Shown: positions 46,501-60,423, counted from the stretch's first letter. The stretch is DNA of 64,000 nt from Tieghemiomyces parasiticus (GCA_027575765.1 JANBPT010000065.1:1-64000); one strand, 5' to 3'. A program made the numbers and translations. Notes: generated from the sequence alone by a model not told the origin.

Positions 46501-49500
46501 CGGCTATTTTCATTGAAGTAGAAAGCTAGGTCTACTTACCAAGTTGAATTAATATACCACTTTAGCTGCTTAACCAAGCGCTAGTTAATTCCTGGCTCGC
46601 TTAGTATAATCGAGTCAGTATTGTCCACCGGAAAAAAGAGTCCGATGTGAAGAAGTGGGAACCAAGACTGGTGTCACCTACTCAACTCATTTATCATACG
46701 TAAGAAATTAAACTGGCCTGCAACCTTTGTCGCTCCATTTGAATAAGGCCTACCTCCTCGACGGGCAACATGATTACGCCCATAGCCTTTCCCCGCTTCG
46801 CAACCTACATTTTGTTTAAGCACTTATCCGTTGGTAGCTTATCAGGCGCACTAGATCTAAGGGGCAATTTTACTTGGGATGATTAGTCTTTGCTCGAACC
46901 ACAGCTGATGGTAAAGCCTTGCCACCCTTCCTCTGCACCGATAGGCAGCGAATCTCGCCTCCAACCCATGGCTTTGACAGCTGACAGCCCAAATTTTCCA
47001 CGCCATCTATAAACGCACGACATTTCGTCCGTCTCTAAAAATAATAATAATCTGTCACGACCCTTTTGGACTTACACCAGCTGCCAGTTGACCACAGTAA
47101 ACCCATCCTTGCCGTATAAAGGTTAGGACTTATTAATCATATGAGCTGTGGTGTTGGGGCCTCTAACTGAATGTTAGTGTCGATTAGACAAGCGATAGTC
47201 TTGAAATTATAATCACTCCAGCGATTAAGTGACGTGGTAGGTAGGTGAAAATAGAGATGTGGGTCCTCTGTATCTGCTGTTCCTCACCAATTAATTTCGG
47301 GGTTTCTTGTAAAAGATTGAAATGGTGGCACGGGACAGGTAGTCCCAATCTCTTCCAGTCTAACACAGTTTCGGCCACACAATGTTTCCCTTTAACCGTT
47401 TAACCCGTCTTCCCTCTCACCCCGAATTCCATCATTTACGGAGTCAGCTGGGTTACCGCTTCCCCGGGGCCATCGGTTGATAATGGCTACATTCTAGGAG
47501 TGACGAGATGTCATGGGGGGGGCGTCACTATGTGTACGTATTATCGACAGTGGTTGTTTTGTATGGCCCAGGTTTAAGTCAAGGGCTGCACTCTTGTTCC
47601 CCCCCAGTTGGCGCCCGAATGGAAGGAGGGGGCGGCGGTAAGTTTGTTAAGGGGGGAGGTTCCCATTTATGCACATAGTCCTCTTTGTTAATTGCGTTTC
47701 TTTGCAGTAGCCCATGCGGAATTCTTAAGCATCATATTCACTAGCAAAGAGGCTTCCGCTGCCGACCCGTTCCCTACTTTCACGCGACTTTGAACTGTCA
47801 TTTTGGTGTGTACGGTCCTATCCATATCGTACAGACGGGTAAAGGCCCTATATTTCAACCTTAGTCGCCCTTCACAGAGCCGCTCTATATTCTTTGTTTC
47901 ACCCCCTTCTTGAAGCGACAATCCCTCACTGGCTTTAGCATTGCCACTTCTTTGTCCTTTCCAGCCTAACGTATCAGGAAAAACCTGGTTGCCTGCATCC
48001 AAAGGTAAAGGGGAGAACTATAGGTGTCAGGACGACAGAAGATGGAGAGGAAGTGGGGCATGGTGAGAACGTTTGTTTCTCATAGTGGATGCCAGGAGCT
48101 ATCCATTTACCAGTGTGGGGTTTGCGGTGACCGAAGGTGGGGGGATTCAGAAAAAGTATACTTGGATGGGGCTGAAATTCTATCGTCCCTTAGTGTACAT
48201 GAGATTTTTTTACTTCGGCCGTCACTGGCGATCATGACCTTGAGAGGTCGGCTGTTGGATATATCAGGTGGTATTGAGTCAGGTGACAGTAGCCCAACGA
48301 TAACAGTTTCCCTATAAGGCGCGAGACCTCGGTTCCCGAGCGGCTTTGAGCCGTTGACAGTGAGGCGTGGCGCCTCGTAGTCCATCGAGTCTAGGGGTTA
48401 CTGCCATCCCATTTTATTATCCTTGCGGTATGTTCCTCATCGGAATTCGATAAGTTGACCTAAAGAATCAAGATGGAAGAGGCCGGTTTCAATGTCGAGT
48501 GAATGGCTAGGTAGTCCGCCCCAGTCTGGCCAGTGGACAATAGGCACGCACCTAGGACCATTGCCAGATGGATCGCGACCGTCGATTAGCATGGGGAACC
48601 CCATGGACCAGTATTGGAATCGGTAGGAGCCATGGTTCGCTGAGTGGGCCCTTGTAGAACGAACGAATACGTTTTCCTGAAGCCAAATGAACCGAGAGTG
48701 AGAGTGTGTGTTCCCGTTTAGGGTGGAGAGGAAGGCTATCCAGGTAAATTACCCCGACGAAGCACTGATTGGTAAATCCTGCACGGAGGGACGCATTCAA
48801 AACCGGTCATATTAATTTTGGGAGAGATAGGGATCACACTCCCTAAGCATTCCCCACTATAGCGTCCGGGGTAGGTTCTATTCACCCTACCAAACCAATC
48901 TTCTATTCATATGCCTAGTTGCACTGGATGCATATTCGTGCCGTCTCGTGCAGGCTTAGTACATGATTGAAATAATGGAGGCGGACGCACCTCGTAGTGA
49001 GGACAAAACTCAGCCTAGTGTAGTCAGAGTGAGACTATGTGAAAATGGGAGCAGGAACGGAATTGTTGGCGGCCTCAGAATGCCCGACAGTGGTATTGAG
49101 CAGGGCGGGCGGGCTTTCGAAAGACAGGGTGTTGGTGGCATTGACCTCTATAGCTCGGAGTAGGAATTTTCATTGCGTACGATCCTTTTTTTTTGTGCAC
49201 TCAGGGCAGAAAGGATCCCGGGTTGACTCTTAACAGTTGAGTAATCTAGCTACTTGGTTAATCCATCCCACCTTCCTTGTCGTTAGGTGGCCATATGTAA
49301 ACGGGTACTGGGTACCGTTGGTAGGGCACATAGGTTTATCTACCCCCCCTGCTAAACCCCAACCTCCTTAGTGGCCATAGGGTTTAGTTCCTAAATCCTC
49401 TTTGGGAGGGGTGTGATTTTTTCTCAAGGTCGAGACCATTAGCCACGGCACTTTGCCATCGGCCCACTTTCCATTCGGCGCTGATTAGTTGGCTTATTTA

Positions 49501-52500
49501 ATATAGATTACGTATGGATTTACTGATACGCGTCCAAGACCCCCTTCTGACGTACCTACCTAAAGAGTAATGAGAATAAAGATGCCACACCTTCATCACG
49601 AACAGTGCAGCCAGGAATGGGCTCACTACATGGCTAAGATGGTGGCGTCCAAGTATAACGCATCGGGCCGGGCTAGGCCATGTCATGCCTGAGCACATTC
49701 GAAGCTGCGACTAGCACGGTATGCGCTGGGCACCGCTCATAAAATAATATTCGCTCAGGTATAACAATCGGCACCGTGCGCCTAGTCGTATTGATCGTTG
49801 CCTCGGCTGCGGTATTGTGAGTGCGTCGAATAAATAACGTGGGCGACACAAAGGCCAGGCCTTAGTTAGGGGGGCCTCCCTTTTACCCCACTTCAACTGC
49901 AGTCTTCTCCATAGCGCATATCCAAGCCTGCTGTCTTGAGCCGCCATAGTCAATTCGCACAGAGTCGAGAAAATGAGTAACTGTCCGTAATAAGAAGCTC
50001 TATTGAGAAAGCGAGCGAGCAAGAGAGGGTCAATGGGATGCTGGGTGGGGTGTTGCATCAATAGAATTAGACTGTCGGTTTCCAAAGCCACCGACCTGAC
50101 TCACTACCCAACGATGCAGGCGCTGGAGGGTGGTGTTTGTATTTTCGCGCTGACGTGAGCGGGTGACCGTTTATTTACTATTGTACCCATCGCTTCGTGA
50201 GTAGTAAACGGAAGTAAGCTTCTCAAGGCAGTGCTCAACGGGACCGTGGGATTGGGAGAAAGGAGGGGGGGAGGAGGTGGGTTTAGGGAGTGAGGAAAGT
50301 AGACGAAGGGGGGAGATGTAGGATGGAGTGCATGGTGAGTAGGAGGGGAGGGTGCCAGAATAAACACAAGCCTCTAAAATCCCAGCTCAACTTAGGGTAA
50401 AATGTGAAAGAAAGCTTAAGCCAGTATTGTAGAATGAATCGCCTCAGACCTGATCAAGCTCACATTGCTAGAAAAAGCCTGAATTTAAGAATTGGAGGGG
50501 TACGGAACCGGGGGCAATCGAACCGGCAGCCGAGGCTGGAAGGAGGATGGTGGCTGTACCTGAAAGGTCGAGCCTAAGCCAAACCCCGGCCCGTTCCTGA
50601 AAACTTAGTAAGCCAAGCATCATATTCTAGCACCCCAAGAGGGAGGCCATGGCGTGCTGGCCTGGCCGGGTAGCTCTTGGTTCCCATAGCGAATATACCC
50701 TCGGCTAGCTGGGAATACTTTTTAGCCCCGAGATGGAATGAGCATTGAACTCCAGCCAGTACGATAGACAGCCTGTACCTAAATTGGAGACATTAGGTCA
50801 CTGTAGGTCGTTTTGCCGTGCCTCACCCTAAGGCACGGCACGCTGGGTAACCTACACGTCAGGTCAGTACATAGAGCCGTACAACATTATATAGTCCGTG
50901 TAATTCACCGACACATTAACAGCATTTCACCCAATTGTGTCCTTTTAACCGGAGTTGGAAATAACATAAGGAGGTGGTATTGTACCGGTGTGGTATTTAG
51001 CGAGGGACTGTGTAGGGTTCGGGGGGGGGCTGAGCGGGAGACATTGGGTATATCATGTACGGCTCAATCCCGCCCGTAGTAATTGGCTTCAAGGCCGAGC
51101 GGCAGCGTCCGATAATAAAACAGTCATGCATGCAGAGCTCATTAAAAAGAAGTGGGGTTCATAAATGAGCGAAACGGGGCGACGTAGGAATAATCGACCT
51201 GGTTAGTCGCCAAAGCGGAGCCAGAATTCGGGCCGAGAAATTAATGAGAGGGAGGTGTGGTAATGTGACGGCACGTGCAGATGAAGTAGCTGAGCCTAGA
51301 AGCCCCCTTCGAACACAAAACCAGCCGGGGTAGAAAGCCAGAGTCCACACGAATGCTTGCAACACCCCACCTTGGCACCCTTTAGTTCACCAACCCTGCC
51401 GTGAAAAAGTTCAGCGAACATAATCTCCGGGGGGCCTGTGGCTTGTAGCCTAAACAGATCAAGCATCCTCGCCGTACCGTGGTGCCAGTCGCTAGGTGCA
51501 AGTTGCCCCCCCAATTTTTGATCGCGGGGGCAGGGTAGGCCCAAGGTTCCATGTGGCCCGATGGATCCCTACCCCAATCATTCTGATAGTCTCTACCTTT
51601 CGACTGTCTGTCGACTACACATACTTCCTTTCTCGTGACGACGTGCGTGATGGTAGATCATTGGGCAAGCTACAGGCACGAGTTTATACCAGGGCTCATC
51701 TCGGTGTTAGCAAGGAAAGGGCGAAAGATGACCGGCGCAAGCTAAGCCGCGTTGCAAGCCAGATTGAGGGATGAACTGCAGTCGTCACCAGGAGGTCGAC
51801 TGCGGAGGCCCGCGCTTGGCAAGGTACGAGAAGGGTTAATCCGGAGGAATGCCGTGGGTGCCTGCACTGGTAGTGTAAATGCGAGGCCTTCAAGCACGGA
51901 AGTATGACACCCAAGGTGGAGGTGGCCGGTGGGAGCTTCTACTGGCGTTGCGAACCATTCGCTTCGCCCTCCCCTCCCCACCTTCATCATTTGGATCCGC
52001 TGGACGTGTCCGCTCATCCCCTGCTTTGCGACTAGACTGCCTATTATTTTGGACTTATCAGTCTTTACACCGTAGTGTGGTTTGCGAACGGATTGACCTT
52101 ACATATATGTGGTCACTCACGCGCAAACAAAGCTGCCGCGGACCACGTGGAAAGGACGCCCAAGGCCTGGTGAACCCCACTGATCAGTGGCGAGCACGCA
52201 AAGTGCCGGGAGCCCTGCTTATAAGCAGAAGGGTTTGAAATAACTATCAACAAGCAGACGAAGAGCCGTTCAATGCTACATATAGGGCGACACACTTAGA
52301 GGGGGCGTGGTACGCGGAGGTAGAGAAACCACGATACCAGGCATAGTTTTTCGGGGCCGTAGTATTTAAACAGGGTGGAGCCAATTGCTTCGGTTACATC
52401 CTCCCCGCAGGTTCACCAGCTATCCCCACTCCTTCTTTGCAAAATGGTACATGATGCAGAGCCAACGGTAATCTATTCAATTCCTCCTCGGTCCCCTTCC

Positions 52501-55500
52501 CTAGACCTTGCCTAGAAAACAGCATCAAGGGCAGATAAGGAACAATCAGAAGAGTCCCTTGAGAAGACAGCGCCGCTATATGGGCCAGTAGCTCCTTACG
52601 GCATGTCATCCCAACTGTATTGGTTTTACACTGTGTTACACCGATATAAGGGCACTACCCTCGGCCTGCGCAGTCGCGGTCGATCCAAGTCCGCCGGGTC
52701 ACCTTGCTAGCTATGACCGACGGGTGATGGGCGGACATTCCAGAGAATATAGGGCCAAGGGGCTACGCGAAGTGATTGGATAGATCACCGCAGTAGCAAA
52801 GAAAAATGGGGAGGGAAAAGGAAAGAGGGAGAGGCTTAAAAGTGAAGGGCAAGGGGGATAGAAACGGGTACAGGCGGATAACCGCAGCCGAGACTCATTC
52901 AGTAAGGGCAGCGGCAGGACATGGGTGTACAGAATGCAACATTGTAGGTTTTCCCCTCGTTCGCTGCAGCACAGCAGTACTTGGCTGCTTATTGTGCCTA
53001 CCCGGGGCCCAGACCGACGGAAGGAGGTGAACCCTCCTCTTTCGGCCAGCCTTTTTCGGGAGGTCCATCATAGCCGGGCGATGCCTATTGACTACCCTGT
53101 TCTCGGAGGGCATCATTTTTACTGCCCCCCTCCCCACTTTTTTGTTTCGAAAATAAGGGTGGCGATAGGTGTAGTTAGAAACTAACGGGGGAGGGCAGGG
53201 TGCGCGACCCCTACCGCCCCCCTCCCCCTTTTTTCGATAACCGAAATGTCTGATCGAGATCACTATGTACTCTCTGTTCTCGATGGCCATTATAAAAAAA
53301 GGGTGTGGGGGAGGGTGGGGACGTGCGAATTATGGCGATCTCAGAGGAACCGGCTTCCCTGTACTGAGGAATAGGTCAACTGGGTGCGAACGGGCTATGG
53401 TCACCTCCAGCCGATCTGGGTCCTCTGCCATAATAAGGCTGTACGTGCACATTGTACTACCAACGCCCGGCCTGGCAAAAGTTGTCTGATCGTGATGGCG
53501 ATCAGGAGTAGTCTACCTAGAGCCCGAAAGATGCCGTATACTAAATTATTACCGGTGGCATGTGGGAGAAGGGGCAGATCAGAGCAGAGTTGCCGACTTA
53601 GGGCCGTCGTCTGCTCTGAAGCGTTGTGGATACCCCGCGAACCTCTCAGCATTACCCGTTACAATTGTATGATTTAAAGGTTATAGCTCCTTCGCGCCGA
53701 GATTTCTAATGGCAGACTGGGTAACTTCCCGCGCATACTGGCGAACAGTTTGAGTCTGTATCCGTGCGACCAGTCACATCTCGAACGCGTAGGAGCTGTT
53801 CGATAGCTTTGACAGGCGTAAAAGGTGTCACCATCCACACACGGTCTTACGTTAGTGACTATTAGTGCGCGGAAGAATTGGGGGTGCGGATGGAAAGTAT
53901 AGATCAAAATTCGAAAGCTATGCTGACGCAGGCCAGCCGGTGCAGAGGTGTGCCATGGAGACGTGGCGTATAACAATGGCTGATTTTCCACAACCAGTCG
54001 ACCTGATGGGCGTTTTGGCAGGGCTCCTTCGCCAAACATGTCAAAATCAGGATCCACGTCAGCCCCCTGTCACCGGCACTGCTCCCCTCGCAGTGACAGG
54101 GGGGATGGAACCGTGGGCGGGTAGTTTGGAGGTATACTATCTAATATGATAAGTGTCGGCTTGCTATAGTGGTCTAGGTGGCTAGGGATTATACCGGTCT
54201 CAATTTTTTCACCTACGCTTGGCCCTGGTATGGAGAGTGGGGTATTCTGGTTAATGAACGGCCAGCATGGGTCCCACCTGGTGAGTACGTTTCCTTTACC
54301 GTATGTCCAGAGCGGGGAGGGGTAGTCGCTCTGAGACTAAGACCCGTCGTCGCCTCGTGATGGCTGCAGGGTCCGGGCAGGAGCTGGACGCCAGGGTAAC
54401 TGTATCCCGCTCAGGAGGAAAGCCTGGCCTCCGCATAGGTGCTTGCTGGACAACAGAGACGAAGGGGGTGTTTGCCTGGCCTTTGTCTACAACTTTGGTA
54501 GAACGGCAAACCATACATGGGCGATACAGGAAGACGATATTCCCTCTTATTTCAAACAAATGACAATTTTATTACCTAGGTCAGCTCCAACGAATGCTTG
54601 GGACAAATGAACTAAGGCAGACCATACCACCATGGCAAGTATCCTGCTTAGATTCGAACAAGGGCATTGCAAGCGTTGATTGACCCTGCTTGCCCGAGTG
54701 TTCAATCGAAACGGGGTGTGTTTAAAACGAGACTGCATTGGGGAGGAACAGGGGAGGGAGGTAAGGGCTGTGTTGCTTCGAACCGGGGCACGCCTGAGGT
54801 AGCCCCCTAAACCCATTTAGAATTAGGGGCCCGAGAGGGGGGGTACAATAGTAGCGCCGAAAAGGCTAGGACCAAGGCGATCACTTCTGACAGGTCCCAG
54901 ATGGTTATCCCGACCTCATCGGCCCGACCTCGGCGCTAAAATTGCCTCTATCCGCCTTGAAACACGGTCCAGTCACCATATTAAGCGGTGCGAGAATCAT
55001 CTGGTTCCCAAGCTAATGGTTCATAGTAGGCGGGGAGAGGTCCGAGCAATTGCGGCTTGTAATCGGTATGGGGCCGGGCCGACCGTGCGGAGGGAAAACC
55101 TCGACCCTCACTGGGTTGGTGGACTAGACCCACGAGTGATAGTCCATGTTTTGGTTTGTTTGGCAGTGGAAGACAGCGAGGGCGGATTAGTAGTACCAGA
55201 GTCGTGCCCGGCATCACACAAATAATTCGAAGCCAGGGTACGTAGCGCACGGTGGAAAGTAGAGAGATAGTCGATGGTCCAGTGTCAGTCGTGGGGATTG
55301 GGTGTACCTGGAAGACCCGTGCGTATAATTCCGTCAGTCGGAATCGCCAACCTCCCCCCCTAAACGGGTCTATTGACCAGTGGCGATGTAGGGAAGTGAT
55401 GTAATGTATGGGTGGGAGGATGAGTGTTGCAAGAGGCGAGTAGAGCCCCTGTCAGCGACAGGTTCGAGGGAAAAGGAATAGCGTGCTTGAGGGTAGAGCG

Positions 55501-58374
55501 ACCCGTGTCAAGCCGTAGGGCCAGTTGATAACCAGAGATTTTGTATATTTCCTTTTTGGGAATACAAAGGCCAGGGCACGTCCAAACATTCGACCCAGTT
55601 AGGCATACGGACTAAACCGAGTCCATTGAATAAGTGGAAAATGGATGGAGGGGGCGGCAAATGCGGATGCCACGGTGCAGAGATGGGTAACGGCCCTGGG
55701 AATGTCTTTCGTCTCGCTATCGACCGTGAACGACATGGGCCAAGAGGGAGGGGGGTATATACTAATCATGAGTATCCGCCTTACTATCAACTCAAGGCCC
55801 AGCGACGTGCGGATCACCATGTAAGGGCTCTTTATGAAACTGAAAGTTCCGACTCGGATGGCCCACCACGGGGTGGAGGGGGGAGCACCGCCTGGTTAAC
55901 CTACACATCATGGCGAGGGAATATTGGCCATGGCTGGTCATTTCGCACGGTACTGGGGGAGAGGGGTAGCACCTTGGTGGGTTCTATACTGGGCAATTGT
56001 TGATATTGATCATAAGCACCCAGCTCTTCAAGTCGACGATTTTTTTTTCGTACGTCCGTGAAACTAGTTAATACATTGCTATATGCCTTCAAAAAATAAA
56101 AAGGAGGCGTTAGACTCGATACGACTGAAGTTTATTCCTCACCTGTCGCCTCGAGTCCCCCGGGCCTACAGAATCAGATCACACGACCACGGCTGGCCTG
56201 GTACCAGAAGATGCGACGATCCCTCAGCTGCCCGTTCCGACGATTGCCAGTCCAAATCTCAACCGTATTCGGCAAGGTCATGCCAAATCGTATACGGAAC
56301 GGAGAGGCCATCGTCTTGTCCGTTGGCTGTCAAATGGAGGATGGGTGGTAATTAGAACACCAGCTGTCAATTTTGCTAAACCGGTTACTCCATTTGGTCG
56401 TTCCCTATGGGTATGGTCGGTCAATTCAGCCACATAATACTAGGAAGCCTATTCCGACTCCCCTTTCCGCCGTTGTGACTAGCATTATATCTGATTTGTA
56501 AGGTATAACTCCCCGATTATACGCCTCGAACACTGAAGGGATTCACGGCTAATCGCTGTTGGTACGCCACCGCACCATTTGGGACTCCATTCCTGATTCA
56601 ACATTTGACAGCGCCAATCTGGACCCTGGTTTCCCGATAGAGGTCCCGAATCTGGCTACGTGGCGATAAAAAGAGTCACAGATTAGGTAACAGAGACGGG
56701 TTTTTAGCGAAGTTGCGATTAATAGAGGTACAATAAGGAACGTGGTAGTGTGACACCAATGACGTGGATACATAGGCGGGGCCAGTGACTATGTTTTTCC
56801 CCCGCTAGCTCCCGGAGCCCTGGTTTGACAGGTTGACAGGGCGGCGCAAGCGCTAGTGTGCAAACAGTGATACGTGTAAATGAACAGGATTGGCCAGACA
56901 GGAAGGGTGGGATTAATCAAGGTGGTCTAGCAACTGGGCAATGCTACTAACTATAGTAACTCTCGCACCCTAAGAATTTAGACACCCTCCCCAAAAAGAT
57001 GAAATGACAGGTAGGTCTTCACATCGCTTTCGGGGTAAAACCGTGCTACCACATCCACACACACCCTGAATACCTAAGACGCGGTATTAACCCGTGCACT
57101 TACCCTTTTACATTCGCCCCAACCCAAAAAAAATGGGATTGGTTTAGGGCTCATTTGGCATCCATGTGGACTCAGCGATACAAAGCTTCTTGACAGTATA
57201 AGGTGCTGTCACGCCCCCCCATTTGGATCTCTGAAACTGGTCGGCACAAGGGGCCACGTTGGTGTACCGATACCCAATAATATTTCCCAAAATAAAAAAC
57301 TAAATCCTTTCGTCCTTGGCCTCATAGGTAAAGCCTGATAATACCGGGGTGGGGGGGGTCATTTGTAATACCTCCATTCTAGAGATACACCGCGCCTTAG
57401 TGGAATTTTTCTTCTACTGCCTTGTTATTACGCCCATGACCTGCTCCGAAACCCCAGCCCACGTTTCCGAAATCTAAGTGTCGAATTCTACATTACAAGC
57501 GCATCCCTAGCCAAAAGGATAAAGAAGCTCCGCGCCTAACTGGCTTCGCAGTTGGTATTTACTATCCCTGCCTTCATCAACATCGATAACGTGCTAGCCA
57601 GCTTATCGGTAAGGTCCATGTTATCTCTGAAGCTGTTTTTCTGGTATGGTCTCCCATTCGATAACGTTGCGTGGACCTGATGCGAACACCGACCAAATCC
57701 TACCAGAACGACCCTTTAACTGACTCGTAGGCCATCGGCTTGTGTATGCTGTACATCTCCGGTCATAATGTGGACTATTGCAGGCAAGAGCTTGCTATTG
57801 TGCTTCTCGCCCAACTGTATACTCGTTCAACAGATCTCTGGTGGACAGCGCCATTAGTAGGTACCTTGTGCGTCTAATTTCCTTTTGGGGTGTTCGGGGC
57901 CAACGATTACTTACTGGGCGTCCCCACCAACCTTGGATATATACTGGCCGACTTCTATGAGCTGTTCGCTGGTCCCACGTACCAGGTAAGGCGGAATAAA
58001 AGACAGCTGGTCACCAATCCAGATACGCCAGGGCCATCAGAAAATCTAAACTCTCCACGTACCAACCCGGTGGTTTCGAAACACACTTCGGCACTTGGAT
58101 AAGGTATACTTTCCGAGTAGTACACGCCTACCTTAAGTATTGTGTTAAAAGAGTGCAACTCTAGAACAAACAAAGCGTATATTATTCATGCAATCAGCGT
58201 AGCGTACTCATATTCATACGATTAAACGGATTATAAGGCCACTAGTTGCGAGCTCTAAATCATCGGAGGCCACTACTTTCTGTTCGATAGAATACACTAT
58301 GCGCTTACGCAAAGTTATAAAGGCAGTGCTTCCATCGTAGGTGGACGTTGGTGTTCGGGTGCCCCTCATTTATA
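43569..58374. other. Gene-poor spacer up to the right repeat arm
   Basis: About 14.8 kb with no recognised gene. A nine-G run lies at 51021-51029, an eight-G run at about 57351-57358, and an 11-bp perfect inverted repeat at 54063-54103. A frame at 57890-58102 runs into a donor-like CAG/GTAAGG near 57988 but has a stop just upstream and no acceptor I trust. Confidence 0.45.
54063..54103. repeat. Perfect 11-bp inverted repeat with 19-nt spacer
   Basis: CCCCCTGTCAC at 54063-54073 is the exact reverse complement of GTGACAGGGGG at 54093-54103. The 19-nt spacer allows an alternative inner pairing (CACTG with CAGTG). It could form a hairpin in DNA or RNA or be a palindromic binding site. No adjacent gene is recognised. 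Confidence 0.6.
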
Positions 58375-59319
58375 TTAACAGCGCCCGGCACTCTACGGCC
58401 CGCTCCACCAGTATGAAACGTAGACCATTTTGAAGGAACCTGTCCACTATATTGAGGTAGAGGCGTACGGGCATGTAGAGCTGAAAAAGCGGTAAAGCTC
58501 CTTTTTCAGAAAACCACCGCCCAGCTTCCTAGCTCCATCATCGTAACCCCCAGCGCTCCTGGCCCTCGCCATTCCATCGAGACTGTCCCATTATTACCCG
58601 GCAGTCATCAGTAATCCTTGGGCGAATCCAAAGGTGAATGGCATCCCCGGTAACCTCCAGCTTCACTATAAGGGGACGCACCCCAAGGTTGCTCGCCGCC
58701 CATGGACTGAACTGCGCCGGACCCCCTTTGCACAACAAGACGCCATCCCATCAGCGAAGCCAAGGCTCGTCTGTATATACGTGGACTATCATTGACTACA
58801 TTGTGTAACGGCAGGCATGAACGCAGCATGTTTTATCCAGTAGACCCTCCCTCGGATCGATCCACCATCCACCTTTTGCCCTGCGTCCCTCCTTCGGACT
58901 CACGCCTCTTAATCGCTTACACTTTGGAACGCTGGTATCTGGTGCAACCCACACATGGGTCGCGATTGGAAAGTAAGAGCCTGGGGTTCACAGCGGCAAG
59001 GGTATTGGACAGCAGAGGCTACACGGCGGACCATAGTACGACGGACCAGCGACCATGTATTGACCACAGGGCTGTGTTGTGAGCGAGTCCGTAGCCACCG
59101 CCGGACACGCTCAACAACGGTATTGGACTCGCGGCCTATGTAGCGTTCGCAACCCGGCTACATTTCCTTGCTCCTCCCCCTTCTTCTTCTTCGTTTCTCC
59201 TTCACCTACCCGTATGTGGTTTTCACCAGCGCAATGGTACCGGCTTCCCTGCGCAGCGGCCCCGCAACCTTTTTACTGTCCCCTTCTAAATCCCCTCGCC
59301 CCGCTACGCAGCCGTCGTT

Positions 59320-60423
59320 ATGCCGACGAGACTTAACCTTGTGGTGATTGCGGCTTTGATTACGGCCCATGCGGTGCTGGCTCAGCCTCCCCCGCCCTAT
59401 GCTGGGCCATGGTCGGGCCAAGGTCGACTTGCAACGAGCTCTGATTACCACAGCCTCCCGACTCCTGGTTCCAAATTCAGCCTCGACTTTATTCTTAATC
59501 CGAAGGACACGAGCCTGCCGACAGCAGCCAAGGAGTCGCCGGACCCCGTGGGGTATGCGGGCACCCTGGCTACCGACGAGCGCCTAGCCGGCGATGCACC
59601 AGGTACCGGCAGTCAGGGTACCCGGTCCGACATCCTAATGCCACAGGCCACCAACTGGGACCACGTCATAGAGCACTTACCCACGGCCACGGATTTTGTC
59701 AATGCTTATCCCGACTTGAAATATAGCGGGGACTACATGCACTATGTATCGGTACTGCAGGAAAGCTATGAATTATGCGTGGCCCGCCAGGGCCAAGAGG
59801 CAGCCCCCGCCCAAGGGAACGCCGCCACGTCCGCAGCCATGCCCGACCTTGACCACCACGCTCTCTTGGCCGATATAGAAAAAATGATACAAGCCGTCCA
59901 AGGTACCAGGCAAGCACACCTCAGGTATCTAAAGGTTGCTAGCCAGGACGGGCTTCGTAAGCGGGCCGGCAAGGCCTCGCAGATAGGCATGCTCGATTCC
60001 TGCCTCACTAATGGCCAGTGCCTGCCCATTAATATGGACACCGATTTAACCCAGGAACCGCCCCGACAGGTCGTCACCTTAGGCTACCGCATCCGTCGAG
60101 ACCGGACCTCAACCGGAACTGGCGGCCCGACATTTCCATCGAACCAAGCGTTCACTGCCTCGCAGCACACGGCCGAGCTAGACTGTGCTGGACTGGTCAT
60201 CCGCAACAGCCAACTATACCACTCCCCGACGGTCGGCTTGATTAAGAGCTCCCTGCCCCCAGCGCAATTGGTCTCTTTTCTAGCCAAAGTTGCGGGCGAG
60301 GACTTTGGCACCGGGGACCCAATTGCATACCAGGAATTCCTGGCTCTGTTGGAGCATGCTAAAACGGTGGTCCAACAGACCGGTAAATCGTCGAGTCAGT
60401 TCCCCCAACCGTTGGCCAAGTAG
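59320..60423 (+). CDS. Secreted protein of unknown function, copy B (367 aa)
   Basis: Second, intact copy of the secreted protein, 367 residues with the same signal peptide (cut predicted after A21) and the same four cysteines (C153, C228, C234, C289). It differs from copy A at five positions: T48 for A, T170 for A, A325 for T, S357 for P and A366 for V. All lie outside the cysteines and the signal peptide. I found no synonymous difference between the two copies. The 945 bp upstream are duplicated too, so both copies should start with the same promoter; further upstream the contexts differ, and this copy faces about 15 kb of gene-poor DNA. AATAAA at 60467-60472 is a likely polyadenylation signal. 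Function is unknown; no homologous family is recognised. Confidence 0.8.
   Translation: MPTRLNLVVIAALITAHAVLAQPPPPYAGPWSGQGRLATSSDYHSLPTPGSKFSLDFILNPKDTSLPTAAKESPDPVGYAGTLATDERLAGDAPGTGSQGTRSDILMPQATNWDHVIEHLPTATDFVNAYPDLKYSGDYMHYVSVLQESYELCVARQGQEAAPAQGNAATSAAMPDLDHHALLADIEKMIQAVQGTRQAHLRYLKVASQDGLRKRAGKASQIGMLDSCLTNGQCLPINMDTDLTQEPPRQVVTLGYRIRRDRTSTGTGGPTFPSNQAFTASQHTAELDCAGLVIRNSQLYHSPTVGLIKSSLPPAQLVSFLAKVAGEDFGTGDPIAYQEFLALLEHAKTVVQQTGKSSSQFPQPLAK

Noticed and set aside
57890..57987. Possible exon ending at a CAG/GTAAGG donor
   Set aside because: An in-frame stop lies 13 bases upstream of the frame start, no acceptor fits between them, and no partner exon was found.
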